Below are positions 55,272 to 63,421 of a DNA stretch of 64,000 nt, piece by piece. A program made the translations under genes and the position numbers. Source of the stretch: Ferrimonas aestuarii (lineage in GTDB: Bacteria > Pseudomonadota > Gammaproteobacteria > Enterobacterales > Shewanellaceae); NCBI RefSeq assembly GCF_005116665.1, contig NZ_SWCJ01000007.1, positions 1-64,000 on the forward strand, read 5' to 3'. Positions within the stretch are counted from its first letter, which is position 1. Every line of letters begins with the position of its first letter. The notes beneath the pieces are model-generated. The model did not search any database. It was not told where the DNA came from and was given only the letters and a program-made list of their open reading frames with translations.

Positions 55272-56441
55272 ATGGTTTATCTGGATCACGCCGCTACCTC
55301 CAATCCAAAGCCTCAATGTGTCATCGAGGCGATGTCGCACTATGCCAGTGAGGGCAGTGCCAATCCGGGACGAGGCAGTCACCCTCTTGCCAATCGCGCC
55401 GCTCGGTTGCTATTTGAAACTCGGGAGCGATTAAAGACCTTTCTAGGCGCAGAAGCGGCCGGCGAAGTGGTATTTACCGCCAACGTTACCGAAGCCTTAA
55501 ATTTGGCTCTATTTGGCCTACTCAAGCCGGGGGATGAAGTGCTGGTGTCAAGCCTAGAGCACAACGCCATGATGCGCCCTCTGCGCCTACTTGAGCAGCA
55601 AGGTGTGCGCATTACCAAGATAGCAAGCGATCCCAAATCCGGAGTGATTGACCTAAAGCTGCTGGCTCAATCCCTCTCTACCAACACCAAGCTCGTGGCC
55701 ATCAACCACGCCTCCAACGCCTTTGGCACCTTACAGCCTCTGGATGCCATCGGCGAGCTTTGCCGCCAGCATGAGTGTCTACTACTGGCAGACTGCGCCC
55801 AAACCGCAGGTCATCTGCCCATAGATATGGCGAGCGCTAAGATCGATCTGCTGGCCTTCACCGGTCATAAAGGCCTACTGGGCCCCATGGGTACCGGCGG
55901 CCTGATAATTAATACCCGAGCCCAGAAAAATGGCATCAAACCACTGATACTCGGTGGCACTGGCAGCCTGTCAGAATCGGAAAACCAACCGGAGTTTCTG
56001 CCCGACGCACTGGAAAGCGGCACACCGAACTTGCCCGGAATCGCCGGTCTGAATGCTGGCGTGAAGTGGCTGCAGCAACAGGGTATCAACCGGCTGCATC
56101 AACAAGAGTTAGCCCTGTGTCAGCGCTTAATGGTGGGTCTTAGCCAACTGCCCAATGTTCGTCTTATCGGCCCAGCCATGAATGCTCCAAGAACGGCGGT
56201 GGTCTCTTTTGTTATCAAAGGTATGGATAACGGCGAGGTGGACGACCTACTGGGAAATCAGCATCAAATATATTGCCGCACCGGGCTGCACTGCGCTCCG
56301 GCGGCCCATCGCGCCCTTGGCACGTTTCCTGAGGGCAGCATCCGTTTCAGCCTCGGCGCCACCACTACAGCGGAGGATGTCGACTGCGCCATCGCCGCCG
56401 TAAAGGCGATCTGCACCGCCACCGTCGCTGCCGACGAATAA
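55272..56441 (+). CDS. Cysteine desulfurase-family protein (EF2568 type)
   Basis: A 389-residue PLP-dependent class V aminotransferase-fold enzyme. Visible: YLDHAATSNPKP at the N-terminus, HNAMMRP (PLP-stacking His), the lysine of TGHKGLLGP that forms the Schiff base, and a C-terminal catalytic Cys in RTGLHCAPAAH. This shape fits the cysteine-desulfurase subfamily found beside selD, yedF and DUF3343 genes, which probably mobilises S or Se from cysteine or selenocysteine. It leads a five-gene operon. Whether sulfur or selenium is the cargo cannot be told from sequence. Confidence 0.85.
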   Translation: MVYLDHAATSNPKPQCVIEAMSHYASEGSANPGRGSHPLANRAARLLFETRERLKTFLGAEAAGEVVFTANVTEALNLALFGLLKPGDEVLVSSLEHNAMMRPLRLLEQQGVRITKIASDPKSGVIDLKLLAQSLSTNTKLVAINHASNAFGTLQPLDAIGELCRQHECLLLADCAQTAGHLPIDMASAKIDLLAFTGHKGLLGPMGTGGLIINTRAQKNGIKPLILGGTGSLSESENQPEFLPDALESGTPNLPGIAGLNAGVKWLQQQGINRLHQQELALCQRLMVGLSQLPNVRLIGPAMNAPRTAVVSFVIKGMDNGEVDDLLGNQHQIYCRTGLHCAPAAHRALGTFPEGSIRFSLGATTTAEDVDCAIAAVKAICTATVAADE

Positions 56442-56457
56442 TTTACAGGATATTCCT

Positions 56458-57657
56458 ATGTTTAGTCCCCAAACCACACAGACCACTCCGGGTACCATCT
56501 CCACCGAGGAGAGCAGCATCAGCACCGCACCTCTGGAGTACTTCAAAAAGGCGATCTCTAGTGAGATCCAATACGTTCGAGAGCAAAAGGCCAAGGGGCG
56601 AGGCATCGTCGGTTTCTACTGTGAGTACACCCCAAGGGATCTGATCTTGGCCGCAGATGCTGTGCCTATCTGTCTGTGTGGCAGCAGCCAAAGCTCCATC
56701 GCCGATGCAGAAACTCTGCTGCCGTCGAACCTGTGTCCACTGATCAAATCCTCCTTTGGCTACGTGGTCAGCGGCAAATGTCCGCTGGTAAATGACTCCG
56801 ATCTGTTCGTGGCAGAAACCACCTGCGACGGTAAGAAAAAGATGTACGAGATCATGGCGCGTACCAAGCCGATTCATGTGCTGGAACTCACCCAAAAGGT
56901 TGATAACGAGCTGGCGTTTAAGCACTGGCTGCGGGAAGTGGAGGATCTCAAACTCAAACTCGAGCAACACTTTGGGGTTGAGATCACCAACGACAAGCTG
57001 TCTCAAGCCATTCGTAAGATGAACCAAGAGCGAGCTTTGATTCTCGAAATTCAGGAGCTGGGCAAACATCGCCCAGCCATCGTTTCCGGCTATGAGGTAG
57101 CGCAAACCCGCTACCGAGTGGCAGGCTTTGAGCAGAATTTGCATCAGATGCGACAGTTCCTGCAGATGGCCAAGCAGCGCCAGCACTCGGGCTATCAAGC
57201 GGCACCTGCAGGTGCTCCTCGAGTGCTGCTGACCGGCTGCCCTACCGGCCAAGGCACCGAGAAACTGATTGAGGTCATTGAGGAGTGCGGCGGCATCGTG
57301 GTGGTGCAAGAGGCCTGCTCTGGCATCAAAGGCGTATTTGAGCCGGTAAACGAACAGGGCGACCCGCTGGAAGCGATCGCTCGCAAACACTTTAATACGC
57401 CTTGCTCCTGCATGACTCCAAATCAGGGCCGACAGGATCTGCTCAAGCGCCTAGCTGATGAGTACCAAGCGGATGTGGTGATCGAACTGGTATGGCAGGC
57501 CTGTCACACCTACAACGTGGAAGCGGTACTCATTCAAGATTACGTCCAGCAGCAGTTGGGACTGCCCTACCTCAAGGTGGAAACCGACTACTCCAACTCT
57601 GATCGTGAACAGCTTAAAGTGCGGGTACAAACCCTGCTGGAGCTAGCGCAATGCTAA
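56458..57657 (+). CDS. Double-cubane-type 2-hydroxyacyl-CoA dehydratase homologue
   Basis: A 399-residue protein of the HgdB/FldB superfamily, closest in shape to YjiM of E. coli and double-cubane cluster proteins, which carry a [8Fe-9S] cluster and reduce small molecules at very low potential. Several conserved cysteines are seen (FYCEYTP; NLCPLIKSSFG; ETTCDGKKKMYE; QACHTYN). The ETTCDGKKK motif is typical of the family. It ends with AQC and overlaps the activator gene by 7 bp, showing they work together. The substrate is unknown; there is no partner acyl-CoA gene nearby, so classic dehydratase activity is unlikely. Confidence 0.8.
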   Translation: MFSPQTTQTTPGTISTEESSISTAPLEYFKKAISSEIQYVREQKAKGRGIVGFYCEYTPRDLILAADAVPICLCGSSQSSIADAETLLPSNLCPLIKSSFGYVVSGKCPLVNDSDLFVAETTCDGKKKMYEIMARTKPIHVLELTQKVDNELAFKHWLREVEDLKLKLEQHFGVEITNDKLSQAIRKMNQERALILEIQELGKHRPAIVSGYEVAQTRYRVAGFEQNLHQMRQFLQMAKQRQHSGYQAAPAGAPRVLLTGCPTGQGTEKLIEVIEECGGIVVVQEACSGIKGVFEPVNEQGDPLEAIARKHFNTPCSCMTPNQGRQDLLKRLADEYQADVVIELVWQACHTYNVEAVLIQDYVQQQLGLPYLKVETDYSNSDREQLKVRVQTLLELAQC

Positions 57658-58424
57658 CCTGCGGCATCGATATTGGCTCTCGCACCATCAAGGGAGTACT
57701 GGTTAAAGATGGTCAGCTCCTCGACTGGGCTACTGGCCTTAGCGGCGCCACGCCTCAAGCCAATGCTCAGCAGCTGTTTCACACCCTGCTGGAGACCAAT
57801 GGGCTGAAATCCTCGGCTCTGGATCGCACCTTGGCGACCGGTTATGGGCGCAACTATTTCGACGATGCCGACAAGGTCTCCTCTGAGATCATCTGCCACA
57901 GCGCTGGCCTTACCTTCCTGCAGCCACAGGTGCGCACCATCATCGACATTGGCGGGCAGGACTCCAAGGTGATCAAAGTGGCCCCTAGCGGCAAGGTACT
58001 GGATTTCGTGATGAACGACCGCTGCGCAGCGGGAACGGGAAAGTTTCTGGAGATGGTGGCCCATACCCTGAACCTAGCGGTGGAAGACATCGGCCGCATG
58101 GCCGCCAGCAGCGAGCAAAGCTGCGAAATCTCCTCCATGTGTGCGGTGTTTGCCGAATCGGAGATCATCAGCCTGATTCATCAAGGAGTGCCTACCGAGG
58201 TGATCTTAAAAGGGGTGTGTGATGCGGTGGCCAAACGCATCGTCTCCCTCGGCCGGAAAATCGGTTTTGATGGTCCCATCGGCTTTAGCGGCGGCGTTGC
58301 CCAAAATCTCGGCGTTGCCGAGGCCATTGAAGCCAGGCTCAACACTCAGGTGCTGATTCGCCCAGAGCGGCCGCAGATCACCGGTGCCCTCGGAGCGGCG
58401 CTGATTGCTCAAAAGGGCCTGTAA
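57651..58424 (+). CDS. ATP-dependent activator of the double-cubane protein (HgdC/YjiL-like)
   Basis: A 257-residue ASKHA-fold ATPase with a bridging [4Fe-4S] cluster. The phosphate-binding GIDIGSRTIKGV motif opens the protein; DIGGQDSKVI is the second phosphate loop; the cluster cysteines are in DRCAAGTGKF and SSMCAVFAESE. It uses ATP hydrolysis to push electrons onto the double-cubane partner. The cellular electron donor (ferredoxin or flavodoxin) is not in the operon. Confidence 0.9.
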   Translation: MLTCGIDIGSRTIKGVLVKDGQLLDWATGLSGATPQANAQQLFHTLLETNGLKSSALDRTLATGYGRNYFDDADKVSSEIICHSAGLTFLQPQVRTIIDIGGQDSKVIKVAPSGKVLDFVMNDRCAAGTGKFLEMVAHTLNLAVEDIGRMAASSEQSCEISSMCAVFAESEIISLIHQGVPTEVILKGVCDAVAKRIVSLGRKIGFDGPIGFSGGVAQNLGVAEAIEARLNTQVLIRPERPQITGALGAALIAQKGL

Positions 58425-58435
58425 TAGGGGAAACC

Positions 58436-58711
58436 ATGACACAACCAAACTCAACCCAAGACTGCATCGTGACCTTTCAGTCCAGCCACTTGGCCCTCAA
58501 AGCCGAGCAACAGTTAGCGCAATCGCAGATGAGCTGCCGGCTGATCTCAGCCCCTCGGGTTATCAGTTCTCAATGCGGCTTCTGCCTACTGATTGAAAAC
58601 CAAAGCAGCCAAGCCGTTTTCGAGGCGCTGGACAGCCTGTCCGTCGCCTATTCCAACCTGTACTCAAAACAACCACGTCAAGGAGTCAATCACTATGAAA
58701 AGTACCGTTGA
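58436..58711 (+). CDS. DUF3343 putative Se/S carrier-like protein
   Basis: A 91-residue protein of the DUF3343 family, small proteins that recur with yedF, selD and Se-related enzymes. It shows the family core IVTFQSSHLALKAEQ and a later SSQCGFCLLI segment, with two cysteines in CGFC. The start is ATG 58436 with GGGGAAA before it. The 3' end overlaps yedF by 17 bp. A carrier role for reduced Se or S is suggested by context only. Confidence 0.75.
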   Translation: MTQPNSTQDCIVTFQSSHLALKAEQQLAQSQMSCRLISAPRVISSQCGFCLLIENQSSQAVFEALDSLSVAYSNLYSKQPRQGVNHYEKYR

Positions 58712-59258
58712 TCTACAAGGGCTTACGCCCGAACTGGCCCAACAAGCCCTGCATCAAGCCCTAAACCAAGCGGGCGTAACCACACTGGAGATTCAATGCT
58801 CTGATGAAGCCGTTACCCAAACCATACTGGAACTGTTGGCAAAATCAGAGGCCGAGTGTGAACTGCTTAGCGCCAAAGAGAGCCAGGTGATCATCGCCAA
58901 CTTAAACCACGACGGCGTCATGGACTCCACCTCATTAGTAGTCGGCAGCGATCAAATGGGCCAAGGCGATGACGTAATCGGTACTAAGTTGATGAATGCG
59001 TTTTTCAATGTCAGCGGCGATTACAAGCAAGTACCGCAATCGATCTTCTTCCTGAATACTGGCGTCAAGCTAACAGTAGCGGACTCACCTGCTCTAGGGG
59101 GTCTACAAGCCCTGCAGCAGAAAGGCTGCGACCTCATTGTTTGCGGCACCTGCCTCGATTACTTCTCCCTCTCCGAAGAATTGGCCGTCGGCCGAGTGGG
59201 CACCATGCATGATCTGATCAGCATTTACCATAACCAAACCAAGGTGATCGCCCTTTAG
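58695..59258 (+). CDS. YedF-like protein, TusA domain lacking the Cys-Pro motif
   Basis: A 187-residue protein with the YedF plan: an N-terminal TusA-like domain (about residues 1-70) and a C-terminal DsrE-like domain (LVVGSDQMGQGDDVIGTKLM; LIVCGTCLDYFSL). In typical YedF the TusA part has a DLRGL-x-CPxP motif whose Cys carries sulfur or selenium; here it reads VDLQGLTPELAQ, so that Cys is absent. The CGTCLDYF cysteines of the second domain are kept. ATG 58695 with AAGGAG is chosen; the longer frame overlaps DUF3343 with a non-family leader. Confidence 0.8.
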   Translation: MKSTVDLQGLTPELAQQALHQALNQAGVTTLEIQCSDEAVTQTILELLAKSEAECELLSAKESQVIIANLNHDGVMDSTSLVVGSDQMGQGDDVIGTKLMNAFFNVSGDYKQVPQSIFFLNTGVKLTVADSPALGGLQALQQKGCDLIVCGTCLDYFSLSEELAVGRVGTMHDLISIYHNQTKVIAL

Positions 59259-59496
59259 CTGACCCCGAACCACGCCAAATCGTCCTTTAGGCCATGCTTT
59301 GAGGACGATTACTTTCTCTCTTCCTAGGCAGCCCCATACTAAAACTTCCAAGACCCTGATAAATAAGCGGCTTTACTTTTGCGCTGGATCACACTTTTTT
59401 TGAAGGTTAAAATAGCGCCGCGACTCGCATCTCAAGTATCGGGCGCATCAATGGATGATAAAAATAAGCACCTGCAAAGCAGGGCAAGGGGTCAAT

Positions 59497-60363
59497 ATGG
59501 ATACACCAGTAACACGCCCAATCACTAAGATTGAAGCCGTGGATTTTCACAGCCCAGATGCCGCAGAGCGTTTTGTGAAATCCCTTCGAGACACCGGCTT
59601 TGGCGTCCTCAAAAACCACCCGCTATCTCAACAGCACGTACAACGAATCTACGACAACTGGCTCGGCTTTTTCGATACCGAAGAGAAGCATCAGTTTGCT
59701 TTCAACCCGGAAGCACAAGATGGCTTTTTCTCCGCCGAGGTTGCCGAAAGTGCCAAAGGCTCTGACAAACGCGACATCAAGGAGTACTTTCATTACTACC
59801 CTTGGGGTCAATGTCCTAAGTCGCTAAAAACGGATCTGCAAGATTATTACGACACCACCTTAGGCTTTGCCACTACGCTACTGGAATGGATTGAGCACTT
59901 CACTCCTCAAGACATTGCCAAACACTATCGCGAACCACTGTCGAATATGATCAAAAGCAGCGACCAATCTCTGCTTCGGGTTTTGCACTACCCGCCGATG
60001 ACTGGCGAGGAGGAGCCCGGAGCCATACGCGCTGCCGCTCATGAAGACATCAACCTCATCACCATTTTGCCTGCCGCCAATGAACCGGGCCTTCAAGTGA
60101 AAGGCAAAGATGGTCAATGGCTGGATGTGCCGTGCGATTTTGGCAACTTAATCATTAATACCGGCGACATGTTGCAAGAGGCCTCTCAAGGTTACTTCCC
60201 CTCAACGACTCACCGAGTAATCAACCCTGAAGGTACCGATTTCAATCGCTCTCGAGTGTCACTACCACTGTTCATTCACCCGCGTCCAGAGGTAGTGCTA
60301 TCGGAAAAGCACACCGCAAACAGCTACCTAATGGAACGTCTAAGGGAACTTGGGGTGATCTAG
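59497..60363 (+). CDS. Isopenicillin N synthase-like 2OG/Fe(II) oxygenase
   Basis: A 288-residue non-heme iron oxygenase. The N-terminal segment FVKSLRDTGFGVLKNHPL and the catalytic motif AAHEDINLITIL (His-x-Asp) with THRVINPEG (third His) and RSRVSLPLF (RxS, 2-oxoglutarate carboxylate binding) show the isopenicillin N synthase/2OG oxygenase fold. ATG 59497 is used for its AAGGGG site; ATG 59455 lacks one. The substrate is unknown. It is not linked to a biosynthetic cluster here. A terminator follows at 60405. Confidence 0.85.
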   Translation: MDTPVTRPITKIEAVDFHSPDAAERFVKSLRDTGFGVLKNHPLSQQHVQRIYDNWLGFFDTEEKHQFAFNPEAQDGFFSAEVAESAKGSDKRDIKEYFHYYPWGQCPKSLKTDLQDYYDTTLGFATTLLEWIEHFTPQDIAKHYREPLSNMIKSSDQSLLRVLHYPPMTGEEEPGAIRAAAHEDINLITILPAANEPGLQVKGKDGQWLDVPCDFGNLIINTGDMLQEASQGYFPSTTHRVINPEGTDFNRSRVSLPLFIHPRPEVVLSEKHTANSYLMERLRELGVI

Positions 60364-60404
60364 TCGCGACGAATCCCGCTAGGGCCAGATTCCAGATGAA
60401 ACCT

Positions 60405-60436
60405 AAGCCGCTTTTCTACAGAAAGCGGCTTTTTTT
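60405..60436 (+). terminator. Terminator after the oxygenase gene
   Basis: AAGCCGCTTT-TCTACAG-AAAGCGGCTT is followed by five Ts. Confidence 0.9.
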
Positions 60437-60480
60437 GTTTTGAAGATTTTTGCGGTCAAACTCAAAAAAACGATTAACGC

Positions 60481-60501
60481 AAATGATAACCACTATCATT
60501 T
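60481..60501 (+). promoter_or_regulatory. Fur box upstream of the small membrane protein
   Basis: AAATGATA-ACCAC-TATCATTT is a perfect 8-bp inverted repeat with the ATGATA/TATCAT arms of a Fur box (GATAATGATAATCATTATC). It is 78-98 bp before the gene at 60579. Confidence 0.65.
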
Positions 60502-60578
60502 GATTTAATTGAGTGCTAGATTAGAGATCACTCATTACTGAATTCATCTTTTTAGCGAATCAACTTGCGGAGGTCTCC

Positions 60579-60869
60579 ATGTTGCTATCCATCATCAGCG
60601 CACTCTTTGGACTGGTTTTGACTGAGGCTTGCCTCAAGTTAATGACCGACTTGCACTTCTCCAGCGCTGTCATCCAGATGTCGGAGGTCAGCCTCATCAC
60701 CTTTACGCACCTGTTGTTTGCCATGGGCTTCATCATGCAATACCAGAGCAAACATCTGCTGCAGCTGAGTAACTTTGAGTATCAAGCGCATCAAAAATAT
60801 GGCATGAAAGCCAGCGCTGGCTTTTTAGTACTGAGCCTTACTCTATTTGAGCTGCTAAAGATGCTCTAA
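60579..60869 (+). CDS. Small membrane protein behind a Fur box
   Basis: A 96-residue protein with three predicted membrane stretches (MLLSIISALFGLVLTEA, LITFTHLLFAMGFIMQY, FLVLSLTLFELL). A GGAGG site at 60569-60573 supports the start. I recognise no family. The Fur box suggests iron control. It overlaps the convergent pirin gene by 4 bp. Confidence 0.6.
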   Translation: MLLSIISALFGLVLTEACLKLMTDLHFSSAVIQMSEVSLITFTHLLFAMGFIMQYQSKHLLQLSNFEYQAHQKYGMKASAGFLVLSLTLFELLKML

Positions 60870-61771
60870 CAAGCAGACTCGGTATTATTTGAAACTAAGC
60901 GCCCCTGCTGATAATCCAACATCGCTTGGTTGATCTCCGCCATGGAGTTCATTACAAAGGGGCCATACTGCACCACCGGCTCGCCAATGGGCTTGCCCGC
61001 TAAAAGTAGCAATTTGACGTTATCAACGGCTGTCAATGCCAGTGCTTCGGCAGCGGTCAATTTCACCATCTGCTGCTGACGCACGACTTGAGAGTGGCCT
61101 TGCTCCCCAACTTGAACCTGCCCCTGATACACATACAACAGCACCTTATGCTGTGGGTTGAGTGCCAGTTGCAGCTCCGCTTGCGCATCCAATGTAATAT
61201 CAAACATCCAAGGGGATGTCGCAATGCCGGTTACCGCACCTTCAACAGCCGGTTGCCAACCTTGTTGCCAGGCTTGGAATTGACCGGCAATCACCTTAAC
61301 GGCGGTGCCTGAAGCTTCAGCAATCGGAATGCGTTTGGCATCAATATGACGATATTTGGCTGATACCATCTTTTGCGCCGCAGGCAAATTTACCCACAGC
61401 TGGAAGCCATGCAAACGACCAGACTCCTGCATCGGCATCTCCGAGTGCAGCACGCCTCTTCCTGCCGTCATCCACTGCACATCGCCGCTGGCCAGCTCCC
61501 CCACATTGCCCATGTGATCTTTGTGCTGCATCCGCCCCTTAAGCATGTAGGTCACGGTTTCAAAACCACGATGGGGGTGTTCTGGAAAGCCTCCGATATA
61601 GTCATCGGCGTTGTCAGAGCCAAGCTCATCCAACATCAAAAAGGGATCCATGCGAGCCATATCATTGCTATGCGCACTGCGGTTGATGCGCACGCCTGCG
61701 CCATCGGATACCGCTCTGGCCGGCCATATCTGTTCCACTTGGGCCTGTTTCAATAAAGAAATTGACTTCAT
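60866..61771 (-). CDS. yhaK: Pirin-family protein (YhaK-like)
   Basis: A 301-residue bicupin pirin. The N-terminal cupin has the metal-binding segment HPHRGFETVTYML with two His, and the AEMPMQESGRLHGFQLW-like EMPMQESGRLHGFQLWVNLP segment. Pirins have quercetinase or redox-sensing roles; YhaK is sensitive to nitrosative and oxidative stress. It overlaps yqjG by 4 bp. E. coli keeps yqjF, yqjG, yhaJ and yhaK as neighbours, supporting this assignment. Confidence 0.8.
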   Translation of the reverse strand: MKSISLLKQAQVEQIWPARAVSDGAGVRINRSAHSNDMARMDPFLMLDELGSDNADDYIGGFPEHPHRGFETVTYMLKGRMQHKDHMGNVGELASGDVQWMTAGRGVLHSEMPMQESGRLHGFQLWVNLPAAQKMVSAKYRHIDAKRIPIAEASGTAVKVIAGQFQAWQQGWQPAVEGAVTGIATSPWMFDITLDAQAELQLALNPQHKVLLYVYQGQVQVGEQGHSQVVRQQQMVKLTAAEALALTAVDNVKLLLLAGKPIGEPVVQYGPFVMNSMAEINQAMLDYQQGRLVSNNTESAC

Positions 61772-62751
61772 GACGCCTGCCCTCCTGACGTGGCAGCACC
61801 AAAGAGCTGGTCGCGATTATGGTCACCATCAAGGGTTAACGCTGGGCCTAAAGGCACCACCCGAGTGGGGTTGATGGTGTCATGGCTGTAGTAATAATGA
61901 GTTTTGATGTGATCAAAATTCACCGTTTGAGCCACGCCTGGGTGCTGGTACAACTCCCGCAGGTAGTGAGGCAAGTGTTGGTAGTCTTCAATCCGTTTCA
62001 GGTTGCACTTAAAGTGGCCCACATAGACGGCATCGAAACGCACCAGGGTGGTAAACAGGCGCCAATCTGCTTCCGTAAGCGTATCTCCAGCTAAGTAGCG
62101 CTGTGTACCTAAGCGTTGTTCCAATTGCTCTAAAGCATCAAATAACCCGTGGAAGTGTCGCTCGTAGGCTGCCTGTGTTGTCGCAAACCCGACTTTGTAA
62201 ACGCCATTGTTCACCGCATCGTATACCCACTCATTTACCGCATCGATCTCTGCACGAAGCGCTGCTGGATAGTAATCCGTTTGCACCGGCGTCAACGCGT
62301 TGAAAGCGGTGTTTAGCATGCGAATGATCTCCGAGGACTCATTGCTAACGATGCGATTGGTCTTGGTGTCCCATAAAACCGGCACCGTTACTCGGCCACT
62401 GTAATCACTTTGGGCCTTACAATACAGCTGCGCCATTGTACGAAGCCCCTCCACCGGACCACTGTCCTCGGTAAACTCCCACCCCTTGTCCAACATTTCG
62501 GCTTTGACAACGGTAACGCCAATCACAGATTCAAGCTGTTTCAACGCTCGAAAGATCAAAGTTCGATGAGCCCAAGGACAAGCCAAGGATACAAACAGAT
62601 GATAGCGCCCTGCTTCAGCTGGAAACTCGCCTCCCTCACTGGCTGGAGTAATCCAGTTTCGAAACTGAGCATCAGTGCGAATGAATTCGCCGTCGCTAGA
62701 CTCGGTGTCGTACCAATCCGTATGCCACTTACCTTTCACTAACAATCCCAT
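61768..62751 (-). CDS. yqjG: Glutathionyl-hydroquinone reductase
   Basis: A 327-residue Xi-class glutathione transferase. The catalytic Cys is in LFVSLACPWAHRTLIFR (about residue 62). These enzymes use glutathione to reduce glutathionyl-hydroquinones, recycling quinones attacked by glutathione. The length matches E. coli YqjG (328 aa). It overlaps the pirin gene and follows the DoxX gene, forming one operon. Confidence 0.93.
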   Translation of the reverse strand: MGLLVKGKWHTDWYDTESSDGEFIRTDAQFRNWITPASEGGEFPAEAGRYHLFVSLACPWAHRTLIFRALKQLESVIGVTVVKAEMLDKGWEFTEDSGPVEGLRTMAQLYCKAQSDYSGRVTVPVLWDTKTNRIVSNESSEIIRMLNTAFNALTPVQTDYYPAALRAEIDAVNEWVYDAVNNGVYKVGFATTQAAYERHFHGLFDALEQLEQRLGTQRYLAGDTLTEADWRLFTTLVRFDAVYVGHFKCNLKRIEDYQHLPHYLRELYQHPGVAQTVNFDHIKTHYYYSHDTINPTRVVPLGPALTLDGDHNRDQLFGAATSGGQAS

Positions 62752-62790
62752 CTGCGCATCCTCCGTTATCCTTCGTTATGTAGACATCAA

Positions 62791-63258
62791 TTAAGACTTC
62801 GCCAATTGGTTATCCAGTGCCAGCTTGCCACCACCGCTGAATACCAAAGACAGGCTGGCCGCAAGCAGAATAAGTGCAAATTCATAACCGTTGTTGCTCA
62901 CAAACAGCCCATTGCCTAGGTGAACCGTCATCGCCATCAGCATGGTAAACGCCGCCACTGCCGCAGCTGGACGAGTAAGCAATCCTAGAATCAACGCCAG
63001 CCCACCGAAAAACTCAGCACTGCCAGCCATCAGCGCCATTAGATAACCGGGGGCAAATCCCACAGATGCCATCCACTGACCGGTTGCTTCCAGGCCATAA
63101 CCACCGAACCAACCAAACAGCTTCTGCGAGCCATGGGCCGCCAAAATAACGCCCAGCGGCACTCGCAATACCAGTGCGGATGCCCCAGCGTTGGACACCA
63201 GCAGCGCCTTCAGTTTACTCATGGATGCTTGGTGTCTTGCTGCGTTTGCCGTTGTCAT
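62791..63258 (-). CDS. DoxX-family membrane protein
   Basis: A 155-residue inner-membrane protein with four predicted helices and the DoxX signature (HGSQKLFGWFGGYG; EFFGGLALILG). The E. coli equivalent in this locus is YqjF. ATG 63258 is chosen for the AAGGAG site 6 nt upstream; the frame extends 20 codons further without a ribosome-binding site. The family is linked to redox and thiol homeostasis. First gene of the operon, divergent from the LysR regulator. Confidence 0.85.
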   Translation of the reverse strand: MTTANAARHQASMSKLKALLVSNAGASALVLRVPLGVILAAHGSQKLFGWFGGYGLEATGQWMASVGFAPGYLMALMAGSAEFFGGLALILGLLTRPAAAVAAFTMLMAMTVHLGNGLFVSNNGYEFALILLAASLSLVFSGGGKLALDNQLAKS

Positions 63259-63383
63259 GATGTTCTCCTTAATCTCGCTATTCACTTTCAATTTGTTGAC
63301 TTGATGACAATGCATCAAATGTCGATAGAGATAAGTTTAGAGACTGGCAGCGAGAAAAAAATCGGAATAAACTAACCAATACA

Positions 63384-63398
63384 TTCAAAATTTTTGAA
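63384..63398. promoter_or_regulatory. LysR-type operator in the divergent region
   Basis: TTCAAAA-T-TTTTGAA is a 7+1+7 perfect palindrome of the T-N11-A type bound by LysR proteins, 24 bp before the LysR start and between the divergent genes. Confidence 0.5.
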
Positions 63399-63421
63399 CA
63401 ATTAAAAGTCACGATAAAACC

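Noticed and set aside
55272-59258. Selenocysteine (UGA) readthrough in the operon
   Set aside because: All five frames are complete without internal in-frame UGA codons, so I see no sign of selenocysteine insertion.
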